Shown here: piece by piece, positions 9,408-17,990 of the stretch | How positions within the stretch are numbered: the first letter of the stretch is position 1 | Layout of the letters: every line of letters starts with the position of its first letter | From: Streptosporangium sp. NBC_01756 | GTDB taxonomy: Bacteria > Actinomycetota > Actinomycetes > Streptosporangiales > Streptosporangiaceae | NCBI RefSeq assembly: GCF_035917975.1 | Contig: NZ_CP109130.1 | Span: forward strand, 6,138,001 to 6,202,000 | Reading direction: 5' to 3' | DNA length: 64,000 bases | The notes under the pieces: model-generated | Databases searched by the model: none | What the model saw: only the letters and a program-made list of their open reading frames with translations | Told to the model about the DNA's origin: nothing | Made by a program: the position numbers and the translations under genes

Positions 9408-10489
9408 CACCTCGCTTGGGTGAGCCGCTCGGCCGACAGCCGGGGGAGCAGCGTCCGGTAGCCGCTCTCCGCGACCAGACGCAGCTCGTCGGCGGTGATC
9501 GGGACGGGCCAGAGCCACCGTACGGCGTCCCCGCCGAAGGTGAAGCCCGACAGGTCGGGCAGGCCCGGCAGGCCGGTCAGCAGGATGACGCCGCTGTAGG
9601 CGGAGCCCAGTGGGAACGTCTCCGGCCGGTGATACCACTTCGCGGTGTGGCCGTGCCCGAGCCAGGTGACCGAGTGCCAGGGATACTGGCCCAGCCACAG
9701 GAAGAGCCGGGCCGCGTCCCGCGCGTCGCCGGCCGTGGCGACGGCGAGCTCCACCCGCGCGTAGGCGTCCGGCCGGTCGATGTACTGCTCCACGGTGGGC
9801 ATCCGCTGGCAGCTCATCCCCACGGTCGACAGGATCGTGTGCTCCCGGTCCCGTTCCGGAGGCCGCTCGGTGATGCCGATGGTCGGCAACCGGTCGCCGC
9901 CGGCGTCCCAGAACCGGCCCGGGGTGCCGGCCGTCCGGTCCAGATGGCCCATCACGAACTGCTGGAAGTGTGTCCAGGCGCCGTCGCCGCCCCGCCAGTC
10001 CCAGTAGGACCGGGCCTTGGCCAGCCGGAGGGCCAGGCCCTCATGGGCGTCCTCCAGCGGCCAGGCGAACGGTGACTCGCCCACCGCGTCGCGGGAGTAG
10101 CCCGGCATGCCCCTGCTCATGTCGGCCCAGCCCGGAATGACCGCGAGCAGTTCGTCGTTCTCGTACAGGGCGACGCCGTCGCCCTCCTCGAACCACAGCG
10201 GTCGCAGCGTGCCCAGCGGCGGCCTGCCGTCGGGGTGCCGGGTGTTCGCCCGGGGCACCGTCGGAGGCAGCTCGGAGTTCAGCCGGTTCAGGTCGATCGC
10301 CGCCGGAGCCGGGCCGTGATTGGCCAGCCATACCGCTCCGTGCACCGTCCCTCCGGGCTCGCACAGGTAAGCTACCGAGGAAGTCTCGTCGCGTTCGACC
10401 ACCAGGGTGCGACTCCCATAGGGATTGACGTCGGTGAGCACGACCTCGACGCCGTTTCCCCGCTCGCCTGAGGGCCGGATTGTCGCCAT
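9407..10489 (-). CDS. SUFU-domain (suppressor-of-fused-like) protein
   Basis: 360 residues from ATG 10489 with GGAGG just upstream. The C-terminal half matches bacterial SUFU domains: [34 protein letters not shown], then L-P-D-L-S-G-F and a Trp/Pro-rich stretch ending [13 protein letters not shown]. The N-terminal half ([17 protein letters not shown]) looks like an additional small domain that I cannot name. In bacteria SUFU proteins often occur with toxin/immunity systems, but the biochemical role is unknown. It is divergent from rlmN (64 bp apart) and sits inside an otherwise conserved block. Confidence 0.7.
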   Translation of the reverse strand: MATIRPSGERGNGVEVVLTDVNPYGSRTLVVERDETSSVAYLCEPGGTVHGAVWLANHGPAPAAIDLNRLNSELPPTVPRANTRHPDGRPPLGTLRPLWFEEGDGVALYENDELLAVIPGWADMSRGMPGYSRDAVGESPFAWPLEDAHEGLALRLAKARSYWDWRGGDGAWTHFQQFVMGHLDRTAGTPGRFWDAGGDRLPTIGITERPPERDREHTILSTVGMSCQRMPTVEQYIDRPDAYARVELAVATAGDARDAARLFLWLGQYPWHSVTWLGHGHTAKWYHRPETFPLGSAYSGVILLTGLPGLPDLSGFTFGGDAVRWLWPVPITADELRLVAESGYRTLLPRLSAERLTQAR

Positions 10490-10553
10490 ACCTCCGGACT
10501 CTAGATCAGAGTCGAGTACCGCTTCGAGTAACCGTCGAGAGAAGGCGTTGGAC

Positions 10554-11678
10554 TTGTCGACTGTCAGCCCGCCCGGGACCCCCGAGCCCGGCCAGCTCAC
10601 CTTCGTGGCCCCCCGCAGGGCGAAGCCCGCGCGCCACCTGGCCGACCTGACCATGGCCGAGCGCCGGTCGGTGGTCGCCGAGCTGGGGGAGAAGCCCTTC
10701 CGCGCCGACCAGCTGTCCCGGCACTACTTCGAGAAGCTCAACGGCGACCCCGAACTCATGACGGATCTGCCGGCCGCGGCCAGGGAGAAGTTCGCCTCCG
10801 CGCTCTTCCCCAAGCTGCTGACCTCGGTCCGGGAGATGACGACCGACGCCGGCACCACCCGCAAGACACTGTGGCGGCTGTTCGACGGCGCGCTGGTCGA
10901 GTCGGTCCTCATGCGCTACACCGACCGCACCACCATGTGCGTGTCCTCCCAGGCGGGCTGCGGCATGAACTGCCCGTTCTGTGCCACCGGCCAGGCCGGC
11001 CTGACCCGCAACATGACCACCGCCGAGATCGTCGAGCAGGTCGTCGCCGGTGCGCGGGCCCTGGCCGCCGGCGAGGTCCCCGGCGGCCCCGGCCGGGTCA
11101 GCAACGTGGTCTTCATGGGCATGGGCGAGCCGATGGCCAACTACAAGGCCGTGATCGGCGCCGTGCGCCGGATGGTCGAGCCGGCCCCCGACGGCCTGGG
11201 CATCTCCGCGCGGGGCATCACGGTCTCCACCGTCGGCCTGGTCCCCGCGATCGGCAAACTCGCCGCCGAGGGTCTGCCGGTGACGTTGGCCCTCTCCCTG
11301 CACGCGCCCGACGACGAGCTCCGCGACACCCTGGTGCCGATCAACACCCGGTGGAAGGTCGCCGAGGTCCTCGACGCCGCCTGGAACTACGCCGCCGTCA
11401 CCAAGCGCCGCGTCTCCATCGAGTACGCGCTGATCAAGGACATCAACGACCAGGAGTGGCGGGCCGACCTGCTCGGCAGGCTCATCAAGAACAAGCTGGT
11501 GCACGTCAACCTGATCCCGCTCAACCCGACTCCGGGTTCGAAGTGGACGGCCTCCCGCCCTGAGGACGAGCGGGCCTTCGTCCGCCGTCTGGAGCACCAC
11601 GGCGTCCCGGTGACCGTCCGCGACACCCGGGGACGCGAGATCGACGGCGCCTGCGGCCAGCTCGCCGCCGCGGAATGA
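10554..11678 (+). CDS. rlmN: Dual-specificity 23S rRNA/tRNA adenine-C2 methyltransferase RlmN
   Basis: About 374 residues. The radical-SAM cluster is C-G-M-N-C-P-F-C (C136, C140, C143, numbered from TTG 10554). The two catalytic cysteines are C129 in T-M-C-V-S-S-Q and C367 in G-A-C-G-Q-L. It methylates C2 of A2503 in 23S rRNA and A37 of some tRNAs. TTG 10554 is preferred because GAAGG lies 8 nt upstream; TTG 10548 is possible. No ATG or GTG fits the family N-terminus ([10 protein letters not shown]). The 3' end is partly duplicated near 12.8 kb. Confidence 0.93.
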   Translation: MSTVSPPGTPEPGQLTFVAPRRAKPARHLADLTMAERRSVVAELGEKPFRADQLSRHYFEKLNGDPELMTDLPAAAREKFASALFPKLLTSVREMTTDAGTTRKTLWRLFDGALVESVLMRYTDRTTMCVSSQAGCGMNCPFCATGQAGLTRNMTTAEIVEQVVAGARALAAGEVPGGPGRVSNVVFMGMGEPMANYKAVIGAVRRMVEPAPDGLGISARGITVSTVGLVPAIGKLAAEGLPVTLALSLHAPDDELRDTLVPINTRWKVAEVLDAAWNYAAVTKRRVSIEYALIKDINDQEWRADLLGRLIKNKLVHVNLIPLNPTPGSKWTASRPEDERAFVRRLEHHGVPVTVRDTRGREIDGACGQLAAAE

Positions 11679-11920
11679 CTCCCCCCGCTGGGCGCGCGGA
11701 CCGCCCGCCCGGCAGGGAGACCACGACGGGCCACTCGGTCGCCATCGCGCCCGCACACGATCTGATCGCATCGTGCTACGTTCTCGCAGATCGCCACCGT
11801 GAACGCGGCCACTGTTGAGGACACCTCAGCAGCGGCGGCTGGTGCTGTGACCGGAAACGTTCATCGGTTGCCGCCAGCCGAACGAGCGAAGGTCACAGGA
11901 TCTCTGCTAGACACGCGTCC

Positions 11921-12328
11921 ATGAACTCGCCTACGACTCAGCACCTGCGCATCGTTTCCCCAGTGTTCGCCGTCGAGCAACTGCCGCATACGGCGTCACC
12001 CGGGGACGACTGGGTCGTGCTTGTCCGCGGGCCGGAAGGGCTGACCGTTGTCCGTGCGGTCCGGCCTCTGGAGTCAGGGGAACGGTGGATCGGTTTCTAC
12101 AGTGGTGCCACCGCCCATGACCTGGACGTCCCCGGAATGCTGGCGGCGATCGTCACACCGCTGGCAGAGGCGGCGATACCGGTGTTCGTCGCCTCCACCT
12201 CCCACGCCGACCTGGTTCTGGTTCCCCAGCAGACAAGGCAGCAGGCCGTCATCGCCCTGGAGGAAGCGGGACACCACGTGGAAAGCAGGGACGGCGAGGC
12301 CGGTGAACCTTTCTGGTCACAACACTAG
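11921..12328 (+). CDS. ACT-domain protein
   Basis: 135 residues. The C-terminal half is a clear ACT_7/CASTOR-like domain: W-I-G-F-Y-S-G-A-T-A-H-D-L-D-V-P-G-M-L-A, then A-I-V-T-P-L-A-E-A-A-I-P-V-F-V-A-S-T-S-H-A-D-L-V-L-V-P. The N-terminal part is a short beta-rich segment of the same family. Such stand-alone proteins probably bind amino acids, but the target is not known. ATG 11921 has no clear Shine-Dalgarno site. The 242 bp between it and rlmN show nothing but a small TGAGG/CCTCA dyad. Confidence 0.75.
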   Translation: MNSPTTQHLRIVSPVFAVEQLPHTASPGDDWVVLVRGPEGLTVVRAVRPLESGERWIGFYSGATAHDLDVPGMLAAIVTPLAEAAIPVFVASTSHADLVLVPQQTRQQAVIALEEAGHHVESRDGEAGEPFWSQH

Positions 12329-12393
12329 ATCAGCGAGGATGTCGGTCACGATCTCGGAGGGGATGACCGGCTAAAGGTCTTCGTCACCCTCGC

Positions 12394-12684
12394 TCACTGA
12401 CCGGTGCGCTCCCTGCGACGGAAGATCTCATCCATGGTCGTTGTAGGCAGGCTTCCGGCTTTGGCGGCGGCGTGGACACGGTCACGGTCGGGGTCGACGT
12501 CGAGCACCGCACGGCCCCACCACGCGGTCATGACGCCGTCCGGTTCCGGGCCCTGTTGCGCCTCCGGCAACTCGGCGAAGAACTGGGCTCTGCGACCGCC
12601 GCGCAGAGCGTCGGAGATTCCACCGATGGTCCTGGGAACCCTCGGCCGGTCAGACGTATGCCCGTGAACGGGTTGAGCGCCCAT
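12394..12684 (-). CDS. Hypothetical protein, 96 residues
   Basis: Not recognised. From ATG 12684 (AGGAAGG 8 nt upstream) the protein reads M-G-A-Q-P-V-H-G and continues as a mixed helical sequence with A-Q-F-F-A-E-L-P-E-A, T-A-W-W-G-R-A-V-L-D-V-D-P-D, and a charged C-terminus (M-D-E-I-F-R-R-R-E-R). A longer GTG start at 12702 is possible but has poor ribosome-site spacing. Small size and helical charged pattern recall antitoxin-like DUF proteins of actinomycetes, but that is only a resemblance. It is convergent with the ACT gene. Confidence 0.45.
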   Translation of the reverse strand: MGAQPVHGHTSDRPRVPRTIGGISDALRGGRRAQFFAELPEAQQGPEPDGVMTAWWGRAVLDVDPDRDRVHAAAKAGSLPTTTMDEIFRRRERTGQ

Positions 12685-12773
12685 CGACACCACCTTCCTC
12701 ACTCCTCCATCAGATCACGGCGATCATGACGGGTTCGCAGCATTGACCGCGGAAGAACTGCGGCCAATGCTGC

Positions 12774-12837
12774 TCCGGAGCCACACGGGGTTCCGGTGAC
12801 CGTCCGCGACACCCGGGGGTGCGAGATCAACGGTGAT
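12774..12837 (+). pseudogene. Fragment duplicated from the 3' end of rlmN
   Basis: Bases 12793-12818 are identical to rlmN 11607-11632 (26 bp). Similarity extends over about 64 bp (12774-12837 against 11588-11651). Translated, it reads [18 protein letters not shown], against [18 protein letters not shown] in RlmN. No start and no rest of the gene are present. It marks one end of a roughly 1.2-kb segment holding the ACT and hypothetical genes. Confidence 0.8.
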
Positions 12838-12876
12838 CGACCAGGGCGGCGACGAGTGTTTCCCGACTGATGGCCA

Positions 12877-13959
12877 TCAGACCGGGTACACGTCCTGGAT
12901 CTTGAAGGGGCCGTTGATGTCCATACGGGTGGTCCACGCCCGGTCGACCAGTTCGGAACGGCGAAAGGCAAGATCGGTCAACTCGCTCTGCAGCCTGTGG
13001 AGGTCGGACGCGTCCATCCCGTTCCTCCTGGCGAGGTCGATCCCCTCGTTCACATGGCGTTGCGCGTCGTTCAGATGCCCCGTCGTGTGCCTGCTGCCGA
13101 GTTGTGCTTCGAGTTGTTCCAACCGCGTCGCCTGCTGGGAGAGGTGACTCCTGGTCAGGTCATCCAGCTGAGAGTGGTTGGCCCAGCCCTCATGGCCTGC
13201 CTTGAGCCGTGCCCGAGCGGTGGCGTCGATCTCCCCGCGGGCATATGCGGCGTCGACCCTGGCGTGGACGGTGTTCCTGGCGTTGAGCAGAGACGATTCG
13301 ACGCGGCGCAGCTGTTCCTCGGCCCGATTCACCTTCGCAGTGGCCTGGTTCGTCGAGATCCTGGCACGTACGACCTTGGTCTGTACGGCATTGGCGCGCG
13401 CTGCCACGGTGCGCTGCCCTTGTTGCGACATCAGCCGCTGTTTCGCCATCAGCTGATCGCTGACCCGCTGCTTGGCCGATGTTCCGCGTACCAGGTCCGC
13501 CAGGCGCGTGAAGAGCCGGCCGACGGACTGCATGGCGGCCCGGATCCATCCTTGCACCCGATGAGCGAATGGCCGCAACCGCAGCAGCATCGCCCGTCCC
13601 TGCGGAGTGAGAGCGGCGAGCCCCGCGATCCCGGCCAGCCCGGCGATCAGCCCCCCGGCCCACTTGACCACAGTCGTCGCAACCTGTGAAACGCTCGCCG
13701 CCACCGAGACATGCTGCGTGTGGTCGGTGGTCCGCGACAACAGTCCGGCTTTTCCCGCCACGTACGCACCCAACGCACCACTGGCGGCGCCGGCGTTCCC
13801 CTCGCCGAGTCTGTGCGCGCGAGCGCCGTCATCACCGAGCGACCGCCGTGAGCCCACCGCCGACTCCAGTACACCGGCCTGCCGCTCAAGCTCGCCGGTG
13901 TCCGGCGGCGTCGGAACGCCCAGCACACTGAAACCGTATGACTCAAGCCCAGCCGTCAT
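12877..13959 (-). CDS. Coiled-coil protein with hydrophobic segment, end of a type-VII-secretion-like cassette
   Basis: 360 residues. After about 90 residues rich in Gly/Ala comes a hydrophobic stretch (V-K-W-A-G-G-L-I-A-G-L-A-G-I-A-G-L-A-A-L). Then follow some 220 residues of Gln/Arg/Ala-rich helix predicted to form coiled coils (for example R-A-E-E-Q-L-R-R-V-E-S-S-L-L-N-A-R). No catalytic motif was seen. Its start overlaps the 98-residue gene by 4 bp (ATGA), so they are translationally coupled. Gene order YbaB-like, WXG-like, large helical protein recalls modules linked to ESX/type VII secretion in actinomycetes. It could be a secreted or membrane effector. Function unknown. Confidence 0.65.
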   Translation of the reverse strand: MTAGLESYGFSVLGVPTPPDTGELERQAGVLESAVGSRRSLGDDGARAHRLGEGNAGAASGALGAYVAGKAGLLSRTTDHTQHVSVAASVSQVATTVVKWAGGLIAGLAGIAGLAALTPQGRAMLLRLRPFAHRVQGWIRAAMQSVGRLFTRLADLVRGTSAKQRVSDQLMAKQRLMSQQGQRTVAARANAVQTKVVRARISTNQATAKVNRAEEQLRRVESSLLNARNTVHARVDAAYARGEIDATARARLKAGHEGWANHSQLDDLTRSHLSQQATRLEQLEAQLGSRHTTGHLNDAQRHVNEGIDLARRNGMDASDLHRLQSELTDLAFRRSELVDRAWTTRMDINGPFKIQDVYPV

Positions 13960-14252
13960 GGTCGGCCCTCACCGCCGTTCGCCGCCTCGGCCTGTGCGTT
14001 CCGGGCCGCCATCAGGGCCTGGCCGTCTCCGGTCCTGCCCCACTGAGCGGTCAATTCCTCAGAGCCACTGAACAGCGCGCCGATGAACTCCTGATAGGGG
14101 CCGGCGAACTCCGGATAGGGCAGCGGGCTTCCGCCGCCCATCTGCGCTCGGAGGCTCTGGTGGGATTGGTGTTGCTCATCTGTCAGCGTACGGAATCTCT
14201 GGCCGGATGCCTGCCGACCATCCACATCCCATGTGATCTCATTATTTGTCAT
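13956..14252 (-). CDS. Small WXG100-like protein
   Basis: 98 residues, helical and charged, with Q-H-Q-S-H-Q-S-L-R-A-Q-M-G-G-G and, further on, E-E-L-T-A-Q-W-G-R-T-G-D-G-Q-A-L-M. Length, position between a YbaB-like and a large helical protein, and a central Gly/Trp pair suggest a WXG100/ESAT-6-like type VII substrate or chaperone. A strict W-x-G is not present (W-G instead), so this is tentative. Coupled to its downstream neighbour by a 4-bp overlap and only 6 bp from the upstream gene. Confidence 0.6.
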   Translation of the reverse strand: MTNNEITWDVDGRQASGQRFRTLTDEQHQSHQSLRAQMGGGSPLPYPEFAGPYQEFIGALFSGSEELTAQWGRTGDGQALMAARNAQAEAANGGEGRP

Positions 14253-14258
14253 GACATC

Positions 14259-14603
14259 TCACCTTTCTTCCAGACGGCGGAGCGTCTCATCGAGGCTCGA
14301 CGTCAATCGGGCGAAATCATGGGAGGCCTGAGCCTCCATGTCGTCCAAGCGGCGCATGAACTCCTCCGGGAGGACACCCTCCTCGGCGGACGTGGCCTCG
14401 TCCATCCGCTCCAGCCGATCCTGCTGCGCCGCCCGTACAGCGGAGACGATGTGGTCCGCCAGGTCCATGGATCCGAAACGCATCGCCCGCGCGTCCAGCC
14501 GCAGCGTAGCCAGCAGGCCGTCCTCACCCACGACGGCGCCCACCATGCCTCCGGCGGCCTCTCCGGTGCCAGTGGGCTCGTCATTCTCAGGTGCCGCAGG
14601 CAC
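14259..14603 (-). CDS. YbaB/EbfC-like protein, first gene of the cassette
   Basis: 114 residues from GTG 14603 (GGAG 7 nt upstream). The central part reads V-G-E-D-G-L-L-A-T-L-R-L-D-A-R-A-M-R, then D-L-A-D-H-I-V-S-A-V-R-A-A-Q-Q-D. This is the pattern of YbaB-like proteins encoded next to WXG100 genes in actinomycetes, where they may act as DNA-binding or chaperone-like partners. The C-terminal third is a charged helix. TATGAT (14644-14639 on this strand) is a possible -10 element about 35 bp upstream. Confidence 0.65.
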   Translation of the reverse strand: MPAAPENDEPTGTGEAAGGMVGAVVGEDGLLATLRLDARAMRFGSMDLADHIVSAVRAAQQDRLERMDEATSAEEGVLPEEFMRRLDDMEAQASHDFARLTSSLDETLRRLEER

Positions 14604-15003
14604 GTCATCACTCCAGCCTCAAGCGCCACTTCTGGCAGATCATAACCAAAGGTATTAAACCGCCATATCCCACTACTGGCCATTGCACAGCGAAATATCG
14701 ATCATGCAAGGTCCGGGGGCACGCTGGCGCCGGTCGGTGGGGCATCGGACCCGGCCGACATTCGGCGGGCCGTTCCTCCCCGCGCTCGGGAGTGTCTTCG
14801 CCCCGGGGGCGCGAGACCACCTTCGCAGCCACCGGTGGCTCTCTGCCCCGCGCTGTTCCCGGACTGCTCGTCTCCGCCGACGCGTTGGCGGCAGCCTAGG
14901 TTCTCCCGTATAGGGGCCACGACCAGATTCGTGCGTACGGGTCATCCAGCCGATCGGGAACGGGTCCCGCTCCGCCGAGGCTCCGTCGCGCGACCAGAAC
15001 GCT
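14604..15003. other. Intergenic region without a supportable gene
   Basis: About 400 bp between the divergent YbaB-like and AAA ATPase genes. An AT-richer patch at 14638-14706 probably holds the promoter of the minus-strand cassette. The rest is GC-rich with several short dyads. Short open frames here have no convincing start site or protein-like composition. Confidence 0.5.
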
Positions 15004-15063
15004 AGCAACCCAGCGACTGATCTGTCAGCAACCCGGCGACTATTCCGTCAGCCGACCACCGAC
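15004..15063. repeat. 23-bp direct repeats upstream of the AAA ATPase
   Basis: AGCAACCCAGCGACTGATCT (15004 on) recurs as AGCAACCCGGCGACTATTCC from 15027, both followed by TGTC or CGTC. A shorter third copy (AGCCGACCACCGACT) starts at 15050. The 23-bp spacing, about two helical turns, just before the start at 15081 suggests an operator that binds a protein on one face of the DNA. Confidence 0.6.
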
Positions 15064-15080
15064 TGTGCCATCCTGAACCA

Positions 15081-16355
15081 ATGGTCAGCAGCGCACAGAC
15101 TCCTCTCGGCAAGGTTCTGCCACGGCGCGCCGAAACAGCTGTGGAAGAGGCGCTGTCCGACACCCGCGTGACTCTCGTCACGGGGGCCCGCCAGTGTGGC
15201 AAGAGCACCCTGGTCCGGCTCCTCGCCAAGGGGCGTGCGGGGGAGTGGCGTAATCTCGACAATCCGGCAGCCCGTCAGGCCGCGATCGCGGATCCTGCCG
15301 GCTTCGTGGCGTTCCCCGAACTCATGGTGATCGACGAGATCCAGCGCGCCCCCGAACTGCTGCTCGCCATCAAGGAGCAGGTGGACTCCGATCCCAGACC
15401 GGGTCGCTACCTGCTGACCGGTTCGGCCCGGATACTCGGGCTCCGGGTCCTTCCCGACGCGCTGCCCGGCCGGATGGAGACCATCGAGCTGTGGCCGTTC
15501 TCGCAGGGCGAGATCGACGGCGCGGCCGACGGGTTCATGGACGCGATCTTCGCCGAAGGCGAGAACCTCCACCACACGTCGGCGGTCAACCGCGCCGAGT
15601 ACGCGGAGCGGATCGTCCGAGGTGGATTTCCCGAAGCGGTCGCGCGGACCAACGTCCGCAGGAGGGAGCGATTTCTCGACTCGTATGTCGCGGATCTCAT
15701 CGCACGTGATGTGAGCCGGTTGGCGGAGATCGAACGGCCAGCGGAGATGCGGGCTCTGATCCGGCTGCTGGCCGCCCGGTCGGGTCAGTTACTGGTCGCC
15801 GCGCCCCTGGGCAACGGGATCGGGCTTTCCGCGAGCACGGTGCATCGTTACCTGAGCCTGCTGGAAGAGGTGTTCCTGATCAAGCGAATCCCCGCCTGGT
15901 CACGTAACCTCAGTAGCCGCGCGGTCGGAACGTCCAAAGTCGTCTTCGTCGATTCGGGAATCGCGGCGAACCTCCTGGGCGCGGACTCCAGGAGTCTGCT
16001 CCGTCCCGACGGCGCCTTCGGCCCGCTCCTGGAGGGCTTCGTCCTCATGGAGCTGGCCCGCCAGCTCACCTGGTCCGACGAGCGCGTGGAACTGTTCCAC
16101 TACCGCACCAAGGACAAGGTGGAGGTCGACGTCGTTCTGGAGAACCGCCAGGGTCGGGTGGTCGGTATCGAGGTGAAGGCATCGTCGACGGTACGACCGG
16201 ATGATTTCCGGGGACTACGGCATCTCGCCGACCGTCTCGGCGACGACTTCGCGGTGGGGGTGGTCCTTTACACCGGGACGCAGACGCTCCCGTTCGGGGA
16301 GCGTATGCGCGCGATGCCGGTGAGCGCTCTCTGGGAGGTGGCCGCGCCTCATTAG
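15081..16355 (+). CDS. AAA-family ATPase with DUF4143 domain
   Basis: 424 residues. N-terminal AAA_14 domain: Walker A G-A-R-Q-C-G-K-S-T (about residue 35-43), Walker B L-M-V-I-D-E-I-Q-R-A-P, sensor L-L-T-G-S-A-R-I-L-G, and W-P-F-S-Q-G-E. The C-terminal DUF4143 region holds Y-R-T-K-D-K-V-E-V-D-V-V-L-E-N and V-G-I-E-V-K-A-S-S, the pattern of a PD-(D/E)XK-like nuclease fold. These proteins are common solitary genes of unknown role, often horizontally moved. Preceded by 23-bp repeats. Confidence 0.85.
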   Translation: MVSSAQTPLGKVLPRRAETAVEEALSDTRVTLVTGARQCGKSTLVRLLAKGRAGEWRNLDNPAARQAAIADPAGFVAFPELMVIDEIQRAPELLLAIKEQVDSDPRPGRYLLTGSARILGLRVLPDALPGRMETIELWPFSQGEIDGAADGFMDAIFAEGENLHHTSAVNRAEYAERIVRGGFPEAVARTNVRRRERFLDSYVADLIARDVSRLAEIERPAEMRALIRLLAARSGQLLVAAPLGNGIGLSASTVHRYLSLLEEVFLIKRIPAWSRNLSSRAVGTSKVVFVDSGIAANLLGADSRSLLRPDGAFGPLLEGFVLMELARQLTWSDERVELFHYRTKDKVEVDVVLENRQGRVVGIEVKASSTVRPDDFRGLRHLADRLGDDFAVGVVLYTGTQTLPFGERMRAMPVSALWEVAAPH

Positions 16356-16423
16356 AGGTGTTGCGGTGCTGCGGCCGTCCGGTGGAACCCCACGCCGTCC
16401 GGTGCGGTGGAACGGCCGGCCGT

Positions 16424-17095
16424 TCAGGGGCGAGTACGGCGGAGCCGTAGGTAGGCGGCCAGGCCCGCCACGGTCCAGAAAAGTGCCGCGGCGGAGAGCG
16501 CGGGCAGGGCACCGCCGAGCGTGCCGGCGTTGGCGGCGCGCATCCAGGGCATGATCGGCACTGTGAAGCGGCCTGCGGGGCTGATGCTGATCAGCAGTAG
16601 GGCCAGATAGCCGCCGAACAGGACCAGCATCGAGACGGCGGGGGAGGACAGGATCGGCCTGCTGGTCAGCGCGCCCAGCGCCGTCCCGACGCTCAGGCCG
16701 ACCAGGTGCAGCACGATGCCCTGCGCCAGGTCGCCCGGGCTCGGCATGGCGGCGAAGCCGATGCCCAGCGGCAGCACGACCGCGATCGCCGCCATCCCGA
16801 GGTTGACGGCGAGCGCGGCGAGCAGCCCGGCGCCCACCTCCCGGCCGGGCCGCCCGGCCGCCGTCATCGAGATCAGCCGCTGCGTCGCCGGCTCGGTGTC
16901 GAGCAACCCCCGGGCGGCCCAGGCGAAGACGAGGATGAGCAGTCCGGCGGAGTCGGCGTAGGAGGACAGCTCCTTGCCCGCCGGGACCGTCGTCGAGTAG
17001 AAGACGGCCAGCATCGCGAACAGCCCGATCATCGGCTGGAACAGCCGGTGCGACCGGGCGTAGGCGGCCAGCTTGAAACGGACGAGGGGGATCAT
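16424..17095 (-). CDS. ABC transporter permease (small exporter)
   Basis: 223 residues with about six hydrophobic segments, beginning M-I-P-L-V-R-F-K-L-A-A-Y-A-R-S-H-R. This is the layout of ABC-2-type permeases encoded next to a lone ATPase. ATG 17095 is the natural start. It lies 97 bp downstream of the ATPase gene on the same strand and probably forms the membrane half of a two-gene exporter. Substrate unknown. A palindrome (AACGGCCGGCCGTT) overlaps the stop. Confidence 0.7.
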   Translation of the reverse strand: MIPLVRFKLAAYARSHRLFQPMIGLFAMLAVFYSTTVPAGKELSSYADSAGLLILVFAWAARGLLDTEPATQRLISMTAAGRPGREVGAGLLAALAVNLGMAAIAVVLPLGIGFAAMPSPGDLAQGIVLHLVGLSVGTALGALTSRPILSSPAVSMLVLFGGYLALLLISISPAGRFTVPIMPWMRAANAGTLGGALPALSAAALFWTVAGLAAYLRLRRTRP

Positions 17096-17192
17096 GCATG
17101 TCTCCCGGGCGTGCGGCGGGTGCCGCCGTGTCGTGCGGAAGGGGCTCCCGCGTCCGTGGGACGGCCGGCACCAGGTGGAAGCTCTCCGGCCC

Positions 17193-17903
17193 TCACGAGA
17201 TCCGCCTGGTGGTGTGGCCGTCGGCACGGAGCTTCTGTTCGACCTCATCGGCCGCCGCGGCGTCGACGAGCACCTCGATGACCGCCTGCCTCGGCCGTTC
17301 GCCGGACCGGGCGGTGACCGCTCCGCCGTCGACCAGCCAGTGGTCGGCGCCGGGGAAGTCCTGGAGCTGGTTCTGGTGGTCGCTGACCACGACCGTCCCG
17401 CCATTCGCGGCGATCTCGCCGATGATCACGGGGAGTTCGGTGCGGGTCTGCTCGTCCAGCCCGGCGAACGGCTCGTCCAGGATCAGCAGGTCGGGCGGGG
17501 CCAGCAGCGCCTGGATCAGCCCGGTCTTCTGCGCGCTGCCCTTGGACAGGTCGCCGAGTGGCTGGTCCAGCAGGTGCGTCGCGTTCAGCCGCTCGGCCAG
17601 CTCCTGTGCCCCGGCGGCGGAGACGCCCCGGATCCGGGCCAGGTGAGTGAGGTAGGCGGTGACGGTGAACGGCTGGTCCACCGGGAAGACGTCGGGGGCG
17701 TAGCCGACGACGCGGGGCCGGTCGGCGATCGAGCCTCTGGACGGCGGGATGATCCCGGCGAGTAGGCGGAGCAGGGTGGACTTGCCCGCGCCGTTACGGC
17801 CGGTGACCTCGATGACGGAACCCGCGCGGAGGGTGAGCTCGACGTCCCGCAGGACCCAGGGACCGCGACGCGCGTATCTGAAGGACACACCGGAGAGCCG
17901 CAT
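17193..17903 (-). CDS. ABC transporter ATP-binding protein
   Basis: 236 residues. Walker A G-R-N-G-A-G-K-S-T-L-L, signature L-S-K-G-S-A-Q-K-T (a degenerate L-S-G-G-Q, as in CcmA/BcrA-type exporters), Walker B L-L-I-L-D-E-P-F-A-G-L-D-E, and switch His in V-V-S-D-H-Q. About 50 C-terminal residues after the nucleotide domain (A-V-I-E-V-L-V-D-A-A-A-A-D) form a small extra region. It works with the permease downstream. Start ATG 17903; upstream it is divergent from the DivIVA-like gene. Confidence 0.85.
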   Translation of the reverse strand: MRLSGVSFRYARRGPWVLRDVELTLRAGSVIEVTGRNGAGKSTLLRLLAGIIPPSRGSIADRPRVVGYAPDVFPVDQPFTVTAYLTHLARIRGVSAAGAQELAERLNATHLLDQPLGDLSKGSAQKTGLIQALLAPPDLLILDEPFAGLDEQTRTELPVIIGEIAANGGTVVVSDHQNQLQDFPGADHWLVDGGAVTARSGERPRQAVIEVLVDAAAADEVEQKLRADGHTTRRIS

Positions 17904-17990
17904 AGATCCGCAACACTACCGCGATCACTCGCTTTACCGGTCCTGTCGGATCAGAATGAAGACCATCGAAACGGAGGAAAGGGTCCGGGG

